Position numbers and translations under genes: made by a program. From Clostridiaceae bacterium (GTDB lineage: Bacteria; Bacillota; Clostridia; Clostridiales; Clostridiaceae): a DNA stretch of 16,882 nucleotides. Below, piece by piece: positions 1 through 7,944 of the stretch. The notes under the pieces are model-generated. The model worked only from the letters and a program-made list of their open reading frames with translations, ran no database searches and was not told the origin of the DNA. The stretch covers positions 1 to 16,882 of the forward strand of contig DOKV01000218.1 of the NCBI GenBank assembly GCA_003510765.1, read 5' to 3'. Numbering within the stretch: position 1 is the first letter of the stretch; each line of letters starts with the position of its first letter.

Positions 1-16
1 CGAACCTTTAGGTTCG
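1..16. other. Small hairpin downstream of the ABC ATPase gene
   Basis: CGAACC and GGTTCG form a perfect 6-bp stem around a 4-base loop, 12 bases after the stop codon of the minus-strand ATPase gene. The window ends at its outer edge, so it is unclear whether a T-run follows on the minus strand. It may be a terminator or an intercistronic hairpin before a permease gene outside the window. Confidence 0.35.
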
Positions 17-27
17 TGGGTTATTGA

Positions 28-882
28 CTATAGAAGCGCCCTCCCTGTAATCTCAATGAAGATTTCCTCCAGCGTAGCTTCCTTGGTGTGCATCATCTCG
101 ATGTCTTTTTTTAAGATGATCTCATTTAAGGCCAGTCTGTCCTGTTCAATGTCCAAATGAAACAGTGCCTTGTGGGTGCTGCCCTTTTCTAGATACTCCA
201 CTTCCACCTTTTTGTTCCCGTATTGAAGCTTCAAATTCCTTGGAGAATCCAAGGCTTTGATCTCTCCATCCACAATAAAGGCCACCCGATGACAAAGCTC
301 ATCCGCGATATACATATTGTGGGTAGTTAAAAAGGCCGTGGTCCCTTCCTTGTTCTTCTCTTTGATCAGCTCTTTGATGGTGCCAGCAATGGCCGGGTCA
401 AGGCCTGTGGTGGGTTCATCCAAAAACCATAGGGAGGGGTGATTCACCATACTTCTGGCAAAGGTTAAGCGATGCTTCATACCTTTGGAAAAAGTCGCTG
501 CCCGCTTGTTTTTCACATGGTCTAACCCGACCATTTTCAGCAACAGCTCCGGGTCCATGGTGTCCACATCAAAAAGTTTTCTATAAAATTCCAGATTCTC
601 CAAGGCTGTAAGCTTGCCATAGACGTTGGACTGCTCAAAAGACACCCCGATGGCATTGAACATGCTACGATTGGCTTTTTTTAAGTCATAACCCGCCACG
701 GTAACCTGGCCTTGCTTTAGGGGCAGAAGCCCTGTTAATACTCCCTGGGTGGTGGATTTCCCAGCTCCTGAAGGCCCCAGGAAGCCAAAGATTTCTCCTT
801 CTTGCACCTGAAAAGAGATGTCTTTCACCGCATAGTTATCATCATTGGTATAGGAATAGCTAAGATTTTCTACTTGAATCAT
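28..882 (-). CDS. ABC-2-type transporter ATP-binding protein
   Basis: This is a 284-residue cytoplasmic ATPase that should energise an exporter by ATP hydrolysis. Visible motifs are Walker A GPSGAGKS (residues 36-43), the Q-loop glutamine (about 84), a degenerate signature FSKGM (131-135), Walker B LWFLDEP with catalytic Glu156, the D-loop GLDP, and the switch histidine in TTHN (188). The divergent signature and the C-terminal stretch ending in ATLEEIFIEITGR resemble the DrrA/CcmA-like group that works with ABC-2 permeases. Length is normal for that group. The start is fixed by an AGGAGG 6-8 bases upstream, and the ATG overlaps the tetR stop as ATGA, implying translational coupling. No permease is visible; it is probably past the left edge. 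The substrate cannot be inferred. Drug or antimicrobial export is a guess from the TetR partner. Confidence 0.93.
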   Translation of the reverse strand: MIQVENLSYSYTNDDNYAVKDISFQVQEGEIFGFLGPSGAGKSTTQGVLTGLLPLKQGQVTVAGYDLKKANRSMFNAIGVSFEQSNVYGKLTALENLEFYRKLFDVDTMDPELLLKMVGLDHVKNKRAATFSKGMKHRLTFARSMVNHPSLWFLDEPTTGLDPAIAGTIKELIKEKNKEGTTAFLTTHNMYIADELCHRVAFIVDGEIKALDSPRNLKLQYGNKKVEVEYLEKGSTHKALFHLDIEQDRLALNEIILKKDIEMMHTKEATLEEIFIEITGRALL

Positions 883-1505
883 GATGTTTCCTCCTGGATC
901 CCTTTTTTTAGCACGTCAAAAAATGCATCTAATTCTTCTAAAATGTCCATGGAATAGCCTTTGTCCCTATGCTTTTCAAAGTAATGCTCCACCACGGTCA
1001 TCTGCATGGACATGAGAAGCTTCGAAAGTAGCCCTAAGTCTAACGCCTCCCGAATTTCTCCTTTGGCCTTACCTTTCTCAAGAAGGCCTACAAAAATGGC
1101 TTCCCCTTGTCCTGAAAACTGGTCTTTGATTCTTAGTATGGTGCCACTTTGGTCTCGCATCATCTTATTACCGATCTCCAAGTAATCTGGATTCTCCAAG
1201 GCAAACTGAATCCCCGTTCGGTAGAGCTCTCTCAGCGCTTCAAAAAAACCAAGTTCTTCAAACTTTCGAAGCTTAGGACTCATATAATCCATCTTTTTCT
1301 CCCCAATTCTTTGGAGAATATAAAAATACAGATCCTCTTTATCTTTAAAGTATTGATAATAGCTACCTTTGGAAATGCCGCTGCGTTGGACAATTCTATT
1401 AATGCTGGCTTGATCATAGGTTTCATCTCGAAACTCCACCACCGCTTCTTGGAAAATCCGTTCTCTTTTTTCCTCGGGCAAATTGAAATAGGTTGTTTTA
1501 GGCAT
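879..1505 (-). CDS. TetR/AcrR-family transcriptional regulator
   Basis: This is a 208-residue dimeric repressor-type protein. The N-terminal helix-turn-helix spans roughly residues 20-60 and contains the hallmark stretch SINRIVQRSGISKGSYYQYF followed by KDKEDL. The C-terminal ligand-binding domain is variable, as expected, so the inducer is unknown. The reading frame is open a further 31 codons upstream. I chose the internal ATG at 1505 because AAGGAGAG precedes it at good spacing, the protein then begins as TetR proteins usually do, and the upstream part overlaps the promoter and operator. Its stop overlaps the start of the ABC ATPase gene, so the two form an operon. The nested palindrome at 1535-1570 sits at the predicted transcription start, so autoregulation is likely. 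Confidence 0.93.
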   Translation of the reverse strand: MPKTTYFNLPEEKRERIFQEAVVEFRDETYDQASINRIVQRSGISKGSYYQYFKDKEDLYFYILQRIGEKKMDYMSPKLRKFEELGFFEALRELYRTGIQFALENPDYLEIGNKMMRDQSGTILRIKDQFSGQGEAIFVGLLEKGKAKGEIREALDLGLLSKLLMSMQMTVVEHYFEKHRDKGYSMDILEELDAFFDVLKKGIQEETS

Positions 1506-1534
1506 TGGCCTCTCTCCTTCTAAGTTGTTTCTGA

Positions 1535-1570
1535 ATGTGACCACGTAGTCATATGACTCTTTGGTCACAT
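1535..1570. promoter_or_regulatory. Probable TetR operator, composite concentric palindrome
   Basis: Outer arms ATGTGACCA (1535-1543) and TGGTCACAT (1562-1570) share the same centre (1552.5) as the inner perfect palindrome AGTCATATGACT (1547-1558). Of 18 possible base pairs 15 match; only the 3-base spacers CGT/CTT do not. It overlaps the end of the predicted -10 box of the tetR promoter and covers the predicted start of transcription, the usual place for an autoregulatory repressor site. Assignment to this TetR is inference from position and symmetry. Confidence 0.75.
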
Positions 1571-1598
1571 CATACACCTGTAGAACTTCCCTTGTCAA
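1569..1598 (-). promoter_or_regulatory. Sigma-A promoter of the tetR-ABC operon
   Basis: On the minus strand, a perfect -35 box TTGACA (1598-1593) is followed by an 18-base spacer and -10 box TATGAT (1574-1569). The start of transcription would fall inside the palindrome at 1535-1570, giving a leader of about 55-60 bases before the ATG at 1505. The -35 box is also inside a small palindrome CCCTTG-T-CAAGGG (1589-1601), which may be a second contact site or chance. Confidence 0.7.
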
Positions 1599-1638
1599 GG
1601 GATCCTTGGGAAGGCCTCTTAAATATTTCCAAAAACTA

Positions 1639-1667
1639 TGGTTTTCTAAGGCAAAAAAGACTATAAT
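1639..1667 (+). promoter_or_regulatory. Candidate promoter of the MFS transporter gene
   Basis: A perfect TATAAT lies at 1662-1667, 36 bases before the ATG at 1704. The hexamer 17 bases upstream (TGGTTT, 1639-1644) is a poor -35 box, so only the -10 is convincing. The tetR operator centre is about 110 bases upstream, too far for simple occlusion of this promoter. Confidence 0.45.
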
Positions 1668-1703
1668 ACATCAGATAACAGTGGAAGATAGAGGAGATGT
1701 ACG

Positions 1704-2963
1704 ATGAAGAAAAAACTCGAAAGGTTCTTGTTTGGCTACAACCCAAACATCAAATATTATGCCTTAAACGGTATTCTATTCACCATGGTGACAGTGCTCT
1801 CCAAGGGCTATGCCATCAAATTTTTGGATCGGCTGGGGGGACAAGAAATCCACTACAGTCTCTTTAATGCCTTGCCTGGCTTTGTGGCCATCTTCACCAC
1901 CATTCCGGGGATTTTACTCATCCAGCGGGGTCTCTCCAAACGAAAAACCCTGGGTCTATTTTTCTACATCTCCAGAATCATGCCACTTTTTTTGGCCTTG
2001 GTCCCTTTTCTACAAAAGGAACTCCAACCCCTGATGTTTGTGCTGTTTTATGGCCTCATGAACTTTCCAGAGTCCATCTCCGCCACCTCTTTGCAAGATT
2101 ACACCGGAGATGTCTTCTCCCCCAGCCAGCGCGCCGATGCCTTGTCCACGAGAAACCAGCTGTCTCAGATTTCTCAGATCTCCGTGTCCATTTTGGTGGG
2201 CTTTGTCCTTTCCCTGTCCACGGTGAATGAAACGGTGATCCGCATGTATCAAGTATTCATCGTCCTCAGTTTTCTCATCGGGTTAAAAGAGATCCACTAC
2301 ATGAACAAGCTGACCCCCAAGGAAGAGCTTCCTGTAAGACATCCAAAGAACGCGCTGTCTTTGAAAGAAAGCCTCCAAGGGGTTTTTGCCCACAAGGAAT
2401 TTGTCATCTTTCTCCTTTGCTCCTTACTCTTTCATTTTGGCTGGCAAATGGGGTGGCCTCTCTTCAACGTCTATCAAATCAAATATTTAGGGGCCAGTGA
2501 GCTTTGGCTCACCATCATCAATGTTCTTTCAAGCCTTTTCATGGTGTTGTCCTTCTCCCTATGGAATAAGATCATCAAGAAAATGGACTATAAGTTCGCC
2601 ATTGCCATGGCCACCTTTGGCATGGGTCTCACGCCCATCCTCTACAAACTCTCCACTTCCCTGCCCATGTTGACCCTGATGCAACCCATCACAGGGTTTT
2701 TCACCGCAGGGACCACCGTGGCCATATTAGGCTCTCTCCTCTCCTCCGCCGATGACAAGTATCGCACCATGAGTGTGGCGGTCCATGCCACGGCCACCAG
2801 CATCACCTTAGCCATCGCCCCCATGGTCGGCAGTTACATCGTGGAAGCCCATGGCATCGGTGGTGCCCTCATGACCTCTTCCTTTGTACGCCTTCTGGGG
2901 AGCCTGGTCTTTTTCCATCGCTACCTGAAAAGCCGTAATAATAGAACCCCAAAGAAGAAATAA
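1704..2963 (+). CDS. Major facilitator superfamily (MFS) transporter
   Basis: This is a 419-residue, strongly hydrophobic protein with about 12 predicted membrane spans, consistent in length with single-polypeptide MFS carriers. The first span starts near residue 18, and a positively charged central loop (about residues 190-225) separates two six-helix halves. The end is basic (RNNRTPKKK), fitting a cytoplasmic C-terminus. GAGGAG at 1691-1696 lies seven bases before the ATG, supporting this start. The gene is divergent from tetR and is followed after 62 bases by perR, so partial co-transcription with perR is possible. No substrate-specific motif is recognisable. Efflux is suggested only by the neighbouring TetR/ABC pair. 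Confidence 0.85.
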   Translation: MKKKLERFLFGYNPNIKYYALNGILFTMVTVLSKGYAIKFLDRLGGQEIHYSLFNALPGFVAIFTTIPGILLIQRGLSKRKTLGLFFYISRIMPLFLALVPFLQKELQPLMFVLFYGLMNFPESISATSLQDYTGDVFSPSQRADALSTRNQLSQISQISVSILVGFVLSLSTVNETVIRMYQVFIVLSFLIGLKEIHYMNKLTPKEELPVRHPKNALSLKESLQGVFAHKEFVIFLLCSLLFHFGWQMGWPLFNVYQIKYLGASELWLTIINVLSSLFMVLSFSLWNKIIKKMDYKFAIAMATFGMGLTPILYKLSTSLPMLTLMQPITGFFTAGTTVAILGSLLSSADDKYRTMSVAVHATATSITLAIAPMVGSYIVEAHGIGGALMTSSFVRLLGSLVFFHRYLKSRNNRTPKKK

Positions 2964-2968
2964 TTCTT

Positions 2969-2997
2969 TTGAAAGAAGGGTCATCCTATGCTATTAT
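2969..2997 (+). promoter_or_regulatory. Sigma-A promoter of perR
   Basis: TTGAAA (2969-2974), a 17-base spacer and TATTAT (2992-2997) make a near-consensus promoter 29 bases before the perR ATG. The -35 box is embedded in an inverted repeat TTCTTT-TG-AAAGAA (2964-2977), which could be a regulator site. A classical 7-1-7 Per box is not evident. Confidence 0.65.
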
Positions 2998-3025
2998 GAG
3001 CCTATTAGACATAAAGGAGAATTCC

Positions 3026-3448
3026 ATGAACAGCATCACCAACACATTTAAGAACAAAGGATTAAAATTGACGCCTCAGCGTATTGCTGTTTACGAGTAC
3101 CTCTTGGGCACAAAGGCGCATCCATCGGCAGAGACCATCTACACAGCTCTTATTGAAAGGTTTCCCACCATGAGCCTGGCAACGGTCTATAAGTCCCTCA
3201 AAACCCTATGCCAGGTGAACCTGGTCCAAGAACTCAATCTTGGGGAAGGGAACTTTCGATACGATGCCCTCATGGAAGAACATGGGCACTTTCAATGCAC
3301 TTGCTGTCATCAAGTCTTTGACCTCCTACATCTGCCAAAGAGAACCATCGAAGAGACCGCAAGCCTTGGAGAAGATTTTCTCATCTCTTCTAGCAAGCTG
3401 TACTTTTACGGGTTGTGCCGTGCCTGTCAAGAAGAGCCCCGTCAATAG
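3026..3448 (+). CDS. perR: PerR-like peroxide-sensing Fur-family repressor
   Basis: This is a 140-residue Fur-family winged-helix repressor. All metal-site residues of Bacillus PerR are present with a constant offset of five. The regulatory Fe/Mn site is His32, Asp80, His86, His88 and Asp99 (PerR His37, Asp85, His91, His93, Asp104). The structural zinc site is Cys91, Cys94, Cys131 and Cys134 (PerR Cys96, 99, 136, 139). Asp rather than Glu at the Asp104 position is characteristic of peroxide-responsive PerR, so I favour PerR over Fur or Zur. The frame is open 19 codons further upstream, but AAGGAGA at 3014-3020 sets the start at 3026. The gene sits alone behind its own promoter, after an MFS gene, and ends at a strong terminator. 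Expected targets are oxidative-stress genes elsewhere in the genome; none is in the window. Confidence 0.88.
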   Translation: MNSITNTFKNKGLKLTPQRIAVYEYLLGTKAHPSAETIYTALIERFPTMSLATVYKSLKTLCQVNLVQELNLGEGNFRYDALMEEHGHFQCTCCHQVFDLLHLPKRTIEETASLGEDFLISSSKLYFYGLCRACQEEPRQ

Positions 3449-3455
3449 AGACATG

Positions 3456-3497
3456 AAAAAGCGCCTCAACACGATCAACGTGTTGGGACGCTTTTTT
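3456..3497. terminator. Bidirectional terminator between perR and engB
   Basis: An A-run followed by GCG, an imperfect middle, and the perfect arm AACACG pair with CGTGTT, CGC and a run of six T. The A-run on one side and T-run on the other let it act as a Rho-independent terminator for perR (plus) and for the converging lon-engB transcript (minus). Confidence 0.85.
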
Positions 3498-3553
3498 CTT
3501 GTTGTGGCATGGGGTTTTTGTGTATGCCTCTATTATGCCGAAACAACCAGTTC

Positions 3554-4153
3554 TTATGCTTCTTCTGGCAAAAGTTCTCCAAAGACCAAATCAATCACCG
3601 ATTGAAGATTTTCTTTAGAGGTGGAAGAATACATGATAAAGGGGTCTTCCTTCCCCATGGAGAGCGTTTCCCGAATGAGCTTTTCACTCTTTCTAATATC
3701 ATTTCTCTTGAGCTTATCTAGCTTTGTGGCCACCACTACCACATCTTTCTCATAATATCTCAAGTAGTCCATCATGGCCACATCATCTGCAGTGGGCTTA
3801 TGACGAGAATCCACAAGGAGGACAAATCGTCTTAGATTTGGGCTGGAGACGATATATTCCTCAATGATTTTGCCCCAGGCTGCTTTTTCCACCTTGCTGA
3901 TTTTGGCATAGCCGTAGCCTGGCAGGTCCACCAGCATGGCGCCTTCATTGATCAAAAAGAAATTCACAAGTCTTGTTCTTCCTGGGGTATTGGAGACTTT
4001 GGCCAGTTTTCTTCTGTTGGTGATGGCATTGATGATGGTGGATTTGCCCACATTGGAGCGGCCCACAAAGGCCACTTCAGGATGGACGCTTTCTGGGTAT
4101 TGATTGGTCTTCACCGCGGAGGTGATAAATTCTGCTGTTTTAATTTTAATCAT
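3554..4153 (-). CDS. engB: Ribosome biogenesis GTPase EngB (YsxC/YihA)
   Basis: This is a 199-residue TRAFAC-class GTPase that is needed for late 50S ribosomal subunit assembly in Bacillus and other bacteria. The G-motifs are all visible: G1 GRSNVGKS (31-38), G2 region NTPGRT, G3 DLPGYG, G4 TKLDK and G5-like SSTSK near the C-terminus. The PGRT and LPGYGYA elements are typical of EngB and separate it from Era and Der. Length matches the family (about 195-210). The ATG at 4153 directly abuts the lon stop codon, and its GGAGG lies inside the end of lon, so translation is probably coupled. It is the last gene of the clpX-lon-engB cluster, a common arrangement in Firmicutes, and is followed by the terminator at 3456-3497. 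Confidence 0.97.
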   Translation of the reverse strand: MIKIKTAEFITSAVKTNQYPESVHPEVAFVGRSNVGKSTIINAITNRRKLAKVSNTPGRTRLVNFFLINEGAMLVDLPGYGYAKISKVEKAAWGKIIEEYIVSSPNLRRFVLLVDSRHKPTADDVAMMDYLRYYEKDVVVVATKLDKLKRNDIRKSEKLIRETLSMGKEDPFIMYSSTSKENLQSVIDLVFGELLPEEA

Positions 4154-6475
4154 TTATTTGTCCTCCAAGAGGGCTTTGGCTAAGACCTCATCCACTTTTT
4201 TCACGGGAATAAAGGTCAGCTTTGTCAAAATGGAGTCTGGTAATTTTTCTAGATCAAACTTATTTTTGTCTGGAATGATGATGGTATCAATCCCTGCCCT
4301 AGCTGCCGCCAAAGACTTCTCTTTGAGTCCGCCAATGGGGAGTACCCGTCCAGTCAAGGTAACTTCACCGGTCATGGCCACGTTATGTCTGGCCTTTTTC
4401 CCTGTGAGGGCAGAGACCAACGCCGTGGTCATGGTGATCCCCGCGGAGGGACCATCTTTGGGCACAGCGCCTTCAGGGACATGGATGTGGATGTCATTGT
4501 CTTTATAGAACTTCTTCTCCACCCCTAAGGTGTCCGCATGGGCACGGATATAGGAGTAAGCCGCTTTGGCCGACTCTTTCATCACATCGCCCAGTTGTCC
4601 TGTGAGCTCTAGTTTCCCAGTTCCTTCCATCACCGTCACTTCAATAGGGAGAATGTCTCCTCCAAACATGGTCCAGGCGAGGCCTGTGACCACGCCCACC
4701 CGGTCTTCCTTTTCCGCACGGTCATACATGTGCTTAGGGTGTCCCAGGAACTTCTCTACCATTTGGGTGTTGATCTGCACCGAGGTTTTCTTCTTCTCCA
4801 GCATGTAGGCTACGGATTTTCTGGTGATGGAGGCCAAGGTTCTTTCTAAGTTACGAACCCCGGATTCCACCGTGTAGCCTTCAATCATCAGCTTTAAGGC
4901 ATTGTCGGAAATCTTCAGCGCTTCCTCGGTCAAGTTATGCTCTTTCAGCACCTTGGGAATCAAGTGCTTCCTGGCGATGTTTTGCTTTTCTTCATAGGTA
5001 TAGCCATTGATCTCAATGACTTCCATACGATCTAATAAAGGCCGTGGAATGGTATCTAAAGTATTGGCTGTGGTGATGAACATGACCTTGGACAGGTCCA
5101 TTTCCACTTCCAAGTAGTGGTCTCTAAAGGTGCCGTTTTGCTCCGCATCCAGCACTTCTAACAGCGCATCCGCTGGGTCTCCACGAAAATCATTGGCCAT
5201 CTTGTCGATTTCATCCAATAAGAACAATGGGTTTTTACTGCCTGCTTGGCGCATGCCATAGACGATCCGCCCTGGAATACTGCCCACATAGGTTCTTCGA
5301 TGACCACGAATCTCTGCTTCATCCCGCACGCCACCCAAGGACATACGCACAAAGTTCCGGTTGATGGCTCTGGCCACGGATCGAGCAATGGAGGTTTTTC
5401 CCACCCCTGGAGGTCCCACCAAACAAAGGATGGGTCCTTTCAATGTTTTGGCCGTGTTCTTCACCGCCAAATACTCTATGATCCGATCCTTCACATCCTT
5501 AAGCCCATGGTGATCTGCTTCTAACACTTCTCTGGCCTTTATGATGTTCACATTATCCTTGGTTTCTTTCTTCCAAGGAATGGTCACCATCCAGTCTAAA
5601 TAGGTCTTGATGATGCCCCCTTCTTGAGAATAGCTGCCGCTGTTTCGTAAACGATCCAGCTCATAAAGGGCTTTTTCTTTGGCTTCTTTGGGCATCTTGG
5701 CTTTTTCAATCTTCTCTTTATAGGCCAAATACTCCTTGGTGTCTTCGTCATACTCGCCCAGCTCATCTTGAATGGCTTTGAGCTGTTCCCTTAGGTAGTA
5801 TTCCTTTTGCACCTTGTCAATATTGCTTTTCACTTTGCTACCGATCTTCTTCTCAATCTTTGCAATCTCCAGCTCCTTGTTCACGATGACCAGAAGCTTT
5901 TCCAAACGCTCCATGACCTTTAAGGAAAGGAGAAGTCCTTGCTTGTCCTCGGGCTTCAGCATCAAATAGGACGCCACGGTATCGGCAAAGCGACCAGGCT
6001 CTTCAATGTCGTCTAAAGACATGAGCGCTTCTTGGGGCATATACCCGGTATGACGCACATAAGAAGATAGGCTCTCTTTGACACTTCTCACCAAAGCTTC
6101 CTCTTCCACGTTGTCTACATCCTTTTGCGGTTCTTCAATGATCTCAATGCTGGCGCGATAAAACGGCCCTTCTCTTAAGGTCATGAGCCTCCCTCTGGAG
6201 ATGCCCTCCACCAGTACCCGAACAGTATTGCCCGGCAGCTTTAACAGCTGGCGGATGACGCAAAGGGTCCCAATGTCTAACAAGTCCTCTTTGCCAGGTT
6301 CTTCAATTTTGCTCTCCTTTTGAGGCACCAAGAAAATCTCTTGGTTTTTCATCATGGCCTCATCCAAAGAGGCGATGGATTTTTCTCGGCCCACATCAAA
6401 ATGTAAGACCATATATGGAAATATGGTGATGCCCCTTAAGGGGATCATCGGAAGCGTTCTGCGCTTTCTTGCCAT
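4154..6475 (-). CDS. lon: ATP-dependent protease Lon (LonA)
   Basis: This is a 773-residue cytoplasmic homohexameric AAA+ serine protease that degrades misfolded and regulatory proteins. The N-terminal LAN substrate-binding domain covers about residues 8-200, followed by a charged coiled-coil linker (about 200-300). The AAA+ module has Walker A GPPGVGKTS near 353 and Walker B LFLLDEID near 417. The C-terminal protease domain has the catalytic dyad Ser677 (in DGPSAG) and Lys720 (in GGLKEK), 43 residues apart as in E. coli Lon (Ser679/Lys722). Length is typical for LonA, and there is no membrane segment, so it is not LonB. The start is supported by GGGAGGT seven bases upstream. It lies 51 bases after clpX, with a hairpin in the gap, and abuts engB. 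Confidence 0.98.
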   Translation of the reverse strand: MARKRRTLPMIPLRGITIFPYMVLHFDVGREKSIASLDEAMMKNQEIFLVPQKESKIEEPGKEDLLDIGTLCVIRQLLKLPGNTVRVLVEGISRGRLMTLREGPFYRASIEIIEEPQKDVDNVEEEALVRSVKESLSSYVRHTGYMPQEALMSLDDIEEPGRFADTVASYLMLKPEDKQGLLLSLKVMERLEKLLVIVNKELEIAKIEKKIGSKVKSNIDKVQKEYYLREQLKAIQDELGEYDEDTKEYLAYKEKIEKAKMPKEAKEKALYELDRLRNSGSYSQEGGIIKTYLDWMVTIPWKKETKDNVNIIKAREVLEADHHGLKDVKDRIIEYLAVKNTAKTLKGPILCLVGPPGVGKTSIARSVARAINRNFVRMSLGGVRDEAEIRGHRRTYVGSIPGRIVYGMRQAGSKNPLFLLDEIDKMANDFRGDPADALLEVLDAEQNGTFRDHYLEVEMDLSKVMFITTANTLDTIPRPLLDRMEVIEINGYTYEEKQNIARKHLIPKVLKEHNLTEEALKISDNALKLMIEGYTVESGVRNLERTLASITRKSVAYMLEKKKTSVQINTQMVEKFLGHPKHMYDRAEKEDRVGVVTGLAWTMFGGDILPIEVTVMEGTGKLELTGQLGDVMKESAKAAYSYIRAHADTLGVEKKFYKDNDIHIHVPEGAVPKDGPSAGITMTTALVSALTGKKARHNVAMTGEVTLTGRVLPIGGLKEKSLAAARAGIDTIIIPDKNKFDLEKLPDSILTKLTFIPVKKVDEVLAKALLEDK

Positions 6476-6498
6476 AAAAATACCTCCCTCTCGAAAAT

Positions 6499-6520
6499 GG
6501 ACAAACCTTTCGGTCTGTCC
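6499..6520 (-). other. GAAA-capped hairpin between clpX and lon
   Basis: Read on the minus strand, GGACA-G-ACC, loop GAAA, GGT-T-TGTCC makes a 9-bp stem with one G-T pair and a GNRA tetraloop, 6 bases after the clpX stop. Only ATTTTC follows, so it would be a leaky terminator or a processing/stability element tuning lon relative to clpX. Confidence 0.5.
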
Positions 6521-6526
6521 ACTTCA

Positions 6527-7768
6527 CTATGCTGTTTCTTCAGTTTCTTTTCTATAGATGATCTCTGGCGCCTTGGTATCAATGGTATCTCCATGGATGA
6601 TGACCTTTTCGATGGTCTCATCGGAAGGCACCTCAAACATCACTTCTTTCATGATGTCTTCCAAAATAGCGCGTAAGCCTCTGGCCCCTGTATTGCGCTT
6701 AATGGCTTCCTTGGCAATGGACACCAAGGATGCCTCGGTGAATTCCAACGCCACATGGTCCATTTCAAAGAGCTTTTTGTACTGCTTCACTAAAGAGTTC
6801 TTTGGCTTTGTGAGAATCTCAATGAGGGCAGATTCATCTAAGGAGTTTAAGGTCACCACGATGGGTACGCGTCCCACAAACTCTGGAATCAAGCCAAACT
6901 TCAACAGGTCTCCTGGTAAGATGTCTTCCAAGAGCTTGCCCACATTCTTCTCGTGCTTGGATTGGATATCTGCGCCAAATCCAATGGAAGACTTTTGGGT
7001 TCTCTTCTCAATAATCTTATCAATGCCATCAAAAGCACCACCTACGATGAACAAAATGTTGGTGGTATTGATTTGCAAGAGTTCCTGATGGGGATGCTTT
7101 CGGCCTCCTTGAGGGGGCACTGATGCCACGGTCCCTTCTAAAATCTTCAGCAAAGCTTGCTGAACGCCTTCTCCAGATACATCACGGGTGATGGATGGAT
7201 TTTCAGACTTTCTGGCAATCTTGTCAATTTCATCAATGTACACAATGCCTCTTTCTGCCTTTTCCACATCATAATCCGCATTCTGGATGAGCTTTAGTAT
7301 GATATTTTCCACGTCTTCTCCCACGTAGCCTGCCTCCGTTAAGGTGGTGGCATCAGCAATGGCAAAGGGCACTTCTAAAAATCTCGCCAAGGTCTGGGCA
7401 AGTAAGGTCTTTCCTGAACCTGTGGGTCCTAATAAGAGAATGTTGGATTTGGACAATTCCACATCGCTCTTCTTTGGATAGTTGATTCTCTTATAGTGGT
7501 TATACACCGCCACCGCCATGGACTTCTTGGCGCCATCTTGACCAATGACATACTGGTCTAAATGCTCCTTGATTTCATGGGGTTTTGGCAGCTTTGTGAA
7601 ATCCATCTCGGTCTTTTCACTAAGTTCCTCTTGGACAATTTCAGAGCAGAGCTCGATACACTCGTTACAGATGTATACGCCCGGTCCTGCGATGAGTCTT
7701 TTCACTTGGTCTTGACTCTTTCCACAGAATGAACATTTCAATTGGTTTTTATCATCAAATTTTGCCAT
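6527..7768 (-). CDS. clpX: ATP-dependent Clp protease ATP-binding subunit ClpX
   Basis: This is a 413-residue AAA+ unfoldase that forms a hexamer and feeds substrates to ClpP. The N-terminal zinc-binding domain has Cys12, Cys15, Cys34 and Cys37. Walker A GPTGSGKT lies near residue 115, followed by the pore loop GYVGED, Walker [11 protein letters not shown], and the ClpX-specific RKH loop. The IGF tripeptide in SSIGFGAD is the loop that docks into ClpP. Arg-finger and sensor regions with GARGLRAI are near the C-terminus. Length is normal (410-430). AGAGGTG before the ATG fits as the ribosome binding site. The gene lies 176 bases after clpP with several hairpins in between, so it may be partly co-transcribed with clpP and partly separately controlled. 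Confidence 0.98.
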   Translation of the reverse strand: MAKFDDKNQLKCSFCGKSQDQVKRLIAGPGVYICNECIELCSEIVQEELSEKTEMDFTKLPKPHEIKEHLDQYVIGQDGAKKSMAVAVYNHYKRINYPKKSDVELSKSNILLLGPTGSGKTLLAQTLARFLEVPFAIADATTLTEAGYVGEDVENIILKLIQNADYDVEKAERGIVYIDEIDKIARKSENPSITRDVSGEGVQQALLKILEGTVASVPPQGGRKHPHQELLQINTTNILFIVGGAFDGIDKIIEKRTQKSSIGFGADIQSKHEKNVGKLLEDILPGDLLKFGLIPEFVGRVPIVVTLNSLDESALIEILTKPKNSLVKQYKKLFEMDHVALEFTEASLVSIAKEAIKRNTGARGLRAILEDIMKEVMFEVPSDETIEKVIIHGDTIDTKAPEIIYRKETEETA

Positions 7769-7801
7769 ACTATTTCACCTCTTTAACTTGAACACCTCTA
7801 G

Positions 7802-7842
7802 GCAAAGAACAGCCTTTGCTTACCCCCGAAAAACCTTTCGGG
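7802..7842 (-). other. Two tandem hairpins in the clpP-clpX spacer
   Basis: On the minus strand, CCCGAAA and TTTCGGG (stem 7825-7842) form a perfect 7-bp stem with loop GGTT. It is followed by GCAAAG...CTTTGC (7802-7819), a 6-bp stem. There is no T-run of terminator length after either. They lie 35-75 bases before the clpX start and could affect leader folding or mRNA processing. Confidence 0.4.
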
Positions 7843-7919
7843 CTAGTGCCCTTTCCATGTCTTCTTTGGTTTCACAAAACGATCCGGGCATTTTTCTCCC
7901 ACTAGATGGTTAACTTCTA

Positions 7920-7941
7920 TTTTACCATCTCCATGGTAAAA
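7920..7941 (-). terminator. AT-rich hairpin just after clpP
   Basis: TTTTACCA and TGGTAAAA form a perfect 8-bp stem with a 6-base loop, three bases after the clpP stop codon. No long T-run follows outside the stem on the minus strand, so it is at best a weak terminator and may mainly protect the clpP message 3' end. Transcription into clpX is probably not blocked completely. Confidence 0.45.
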
Positions 7942-7944
7942 GTA

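Noticed and set aside
1506..1598. N-terminal extension of the TetR protein by 31 codons
   Set aside because: It would overlap the promoter and operator, lacks a binding site, and does not resemble TetR N-termini; the ATG at 1505 has AAGGAGAG.
2969..3025. N-terminal extension of PerR by 19 codons
   Set aside because: It covers the predicted -35 and -10 boxes; AAGGAGA and family alignment favour the ATG at 3026.
6558..7088. 176-codon plus-strand ORF antisense to clpX
   Set aside because: It lies wholly inside clpX on the other strand, with no binding site or family resemblance; it mirrors the codon pattern of clpX.
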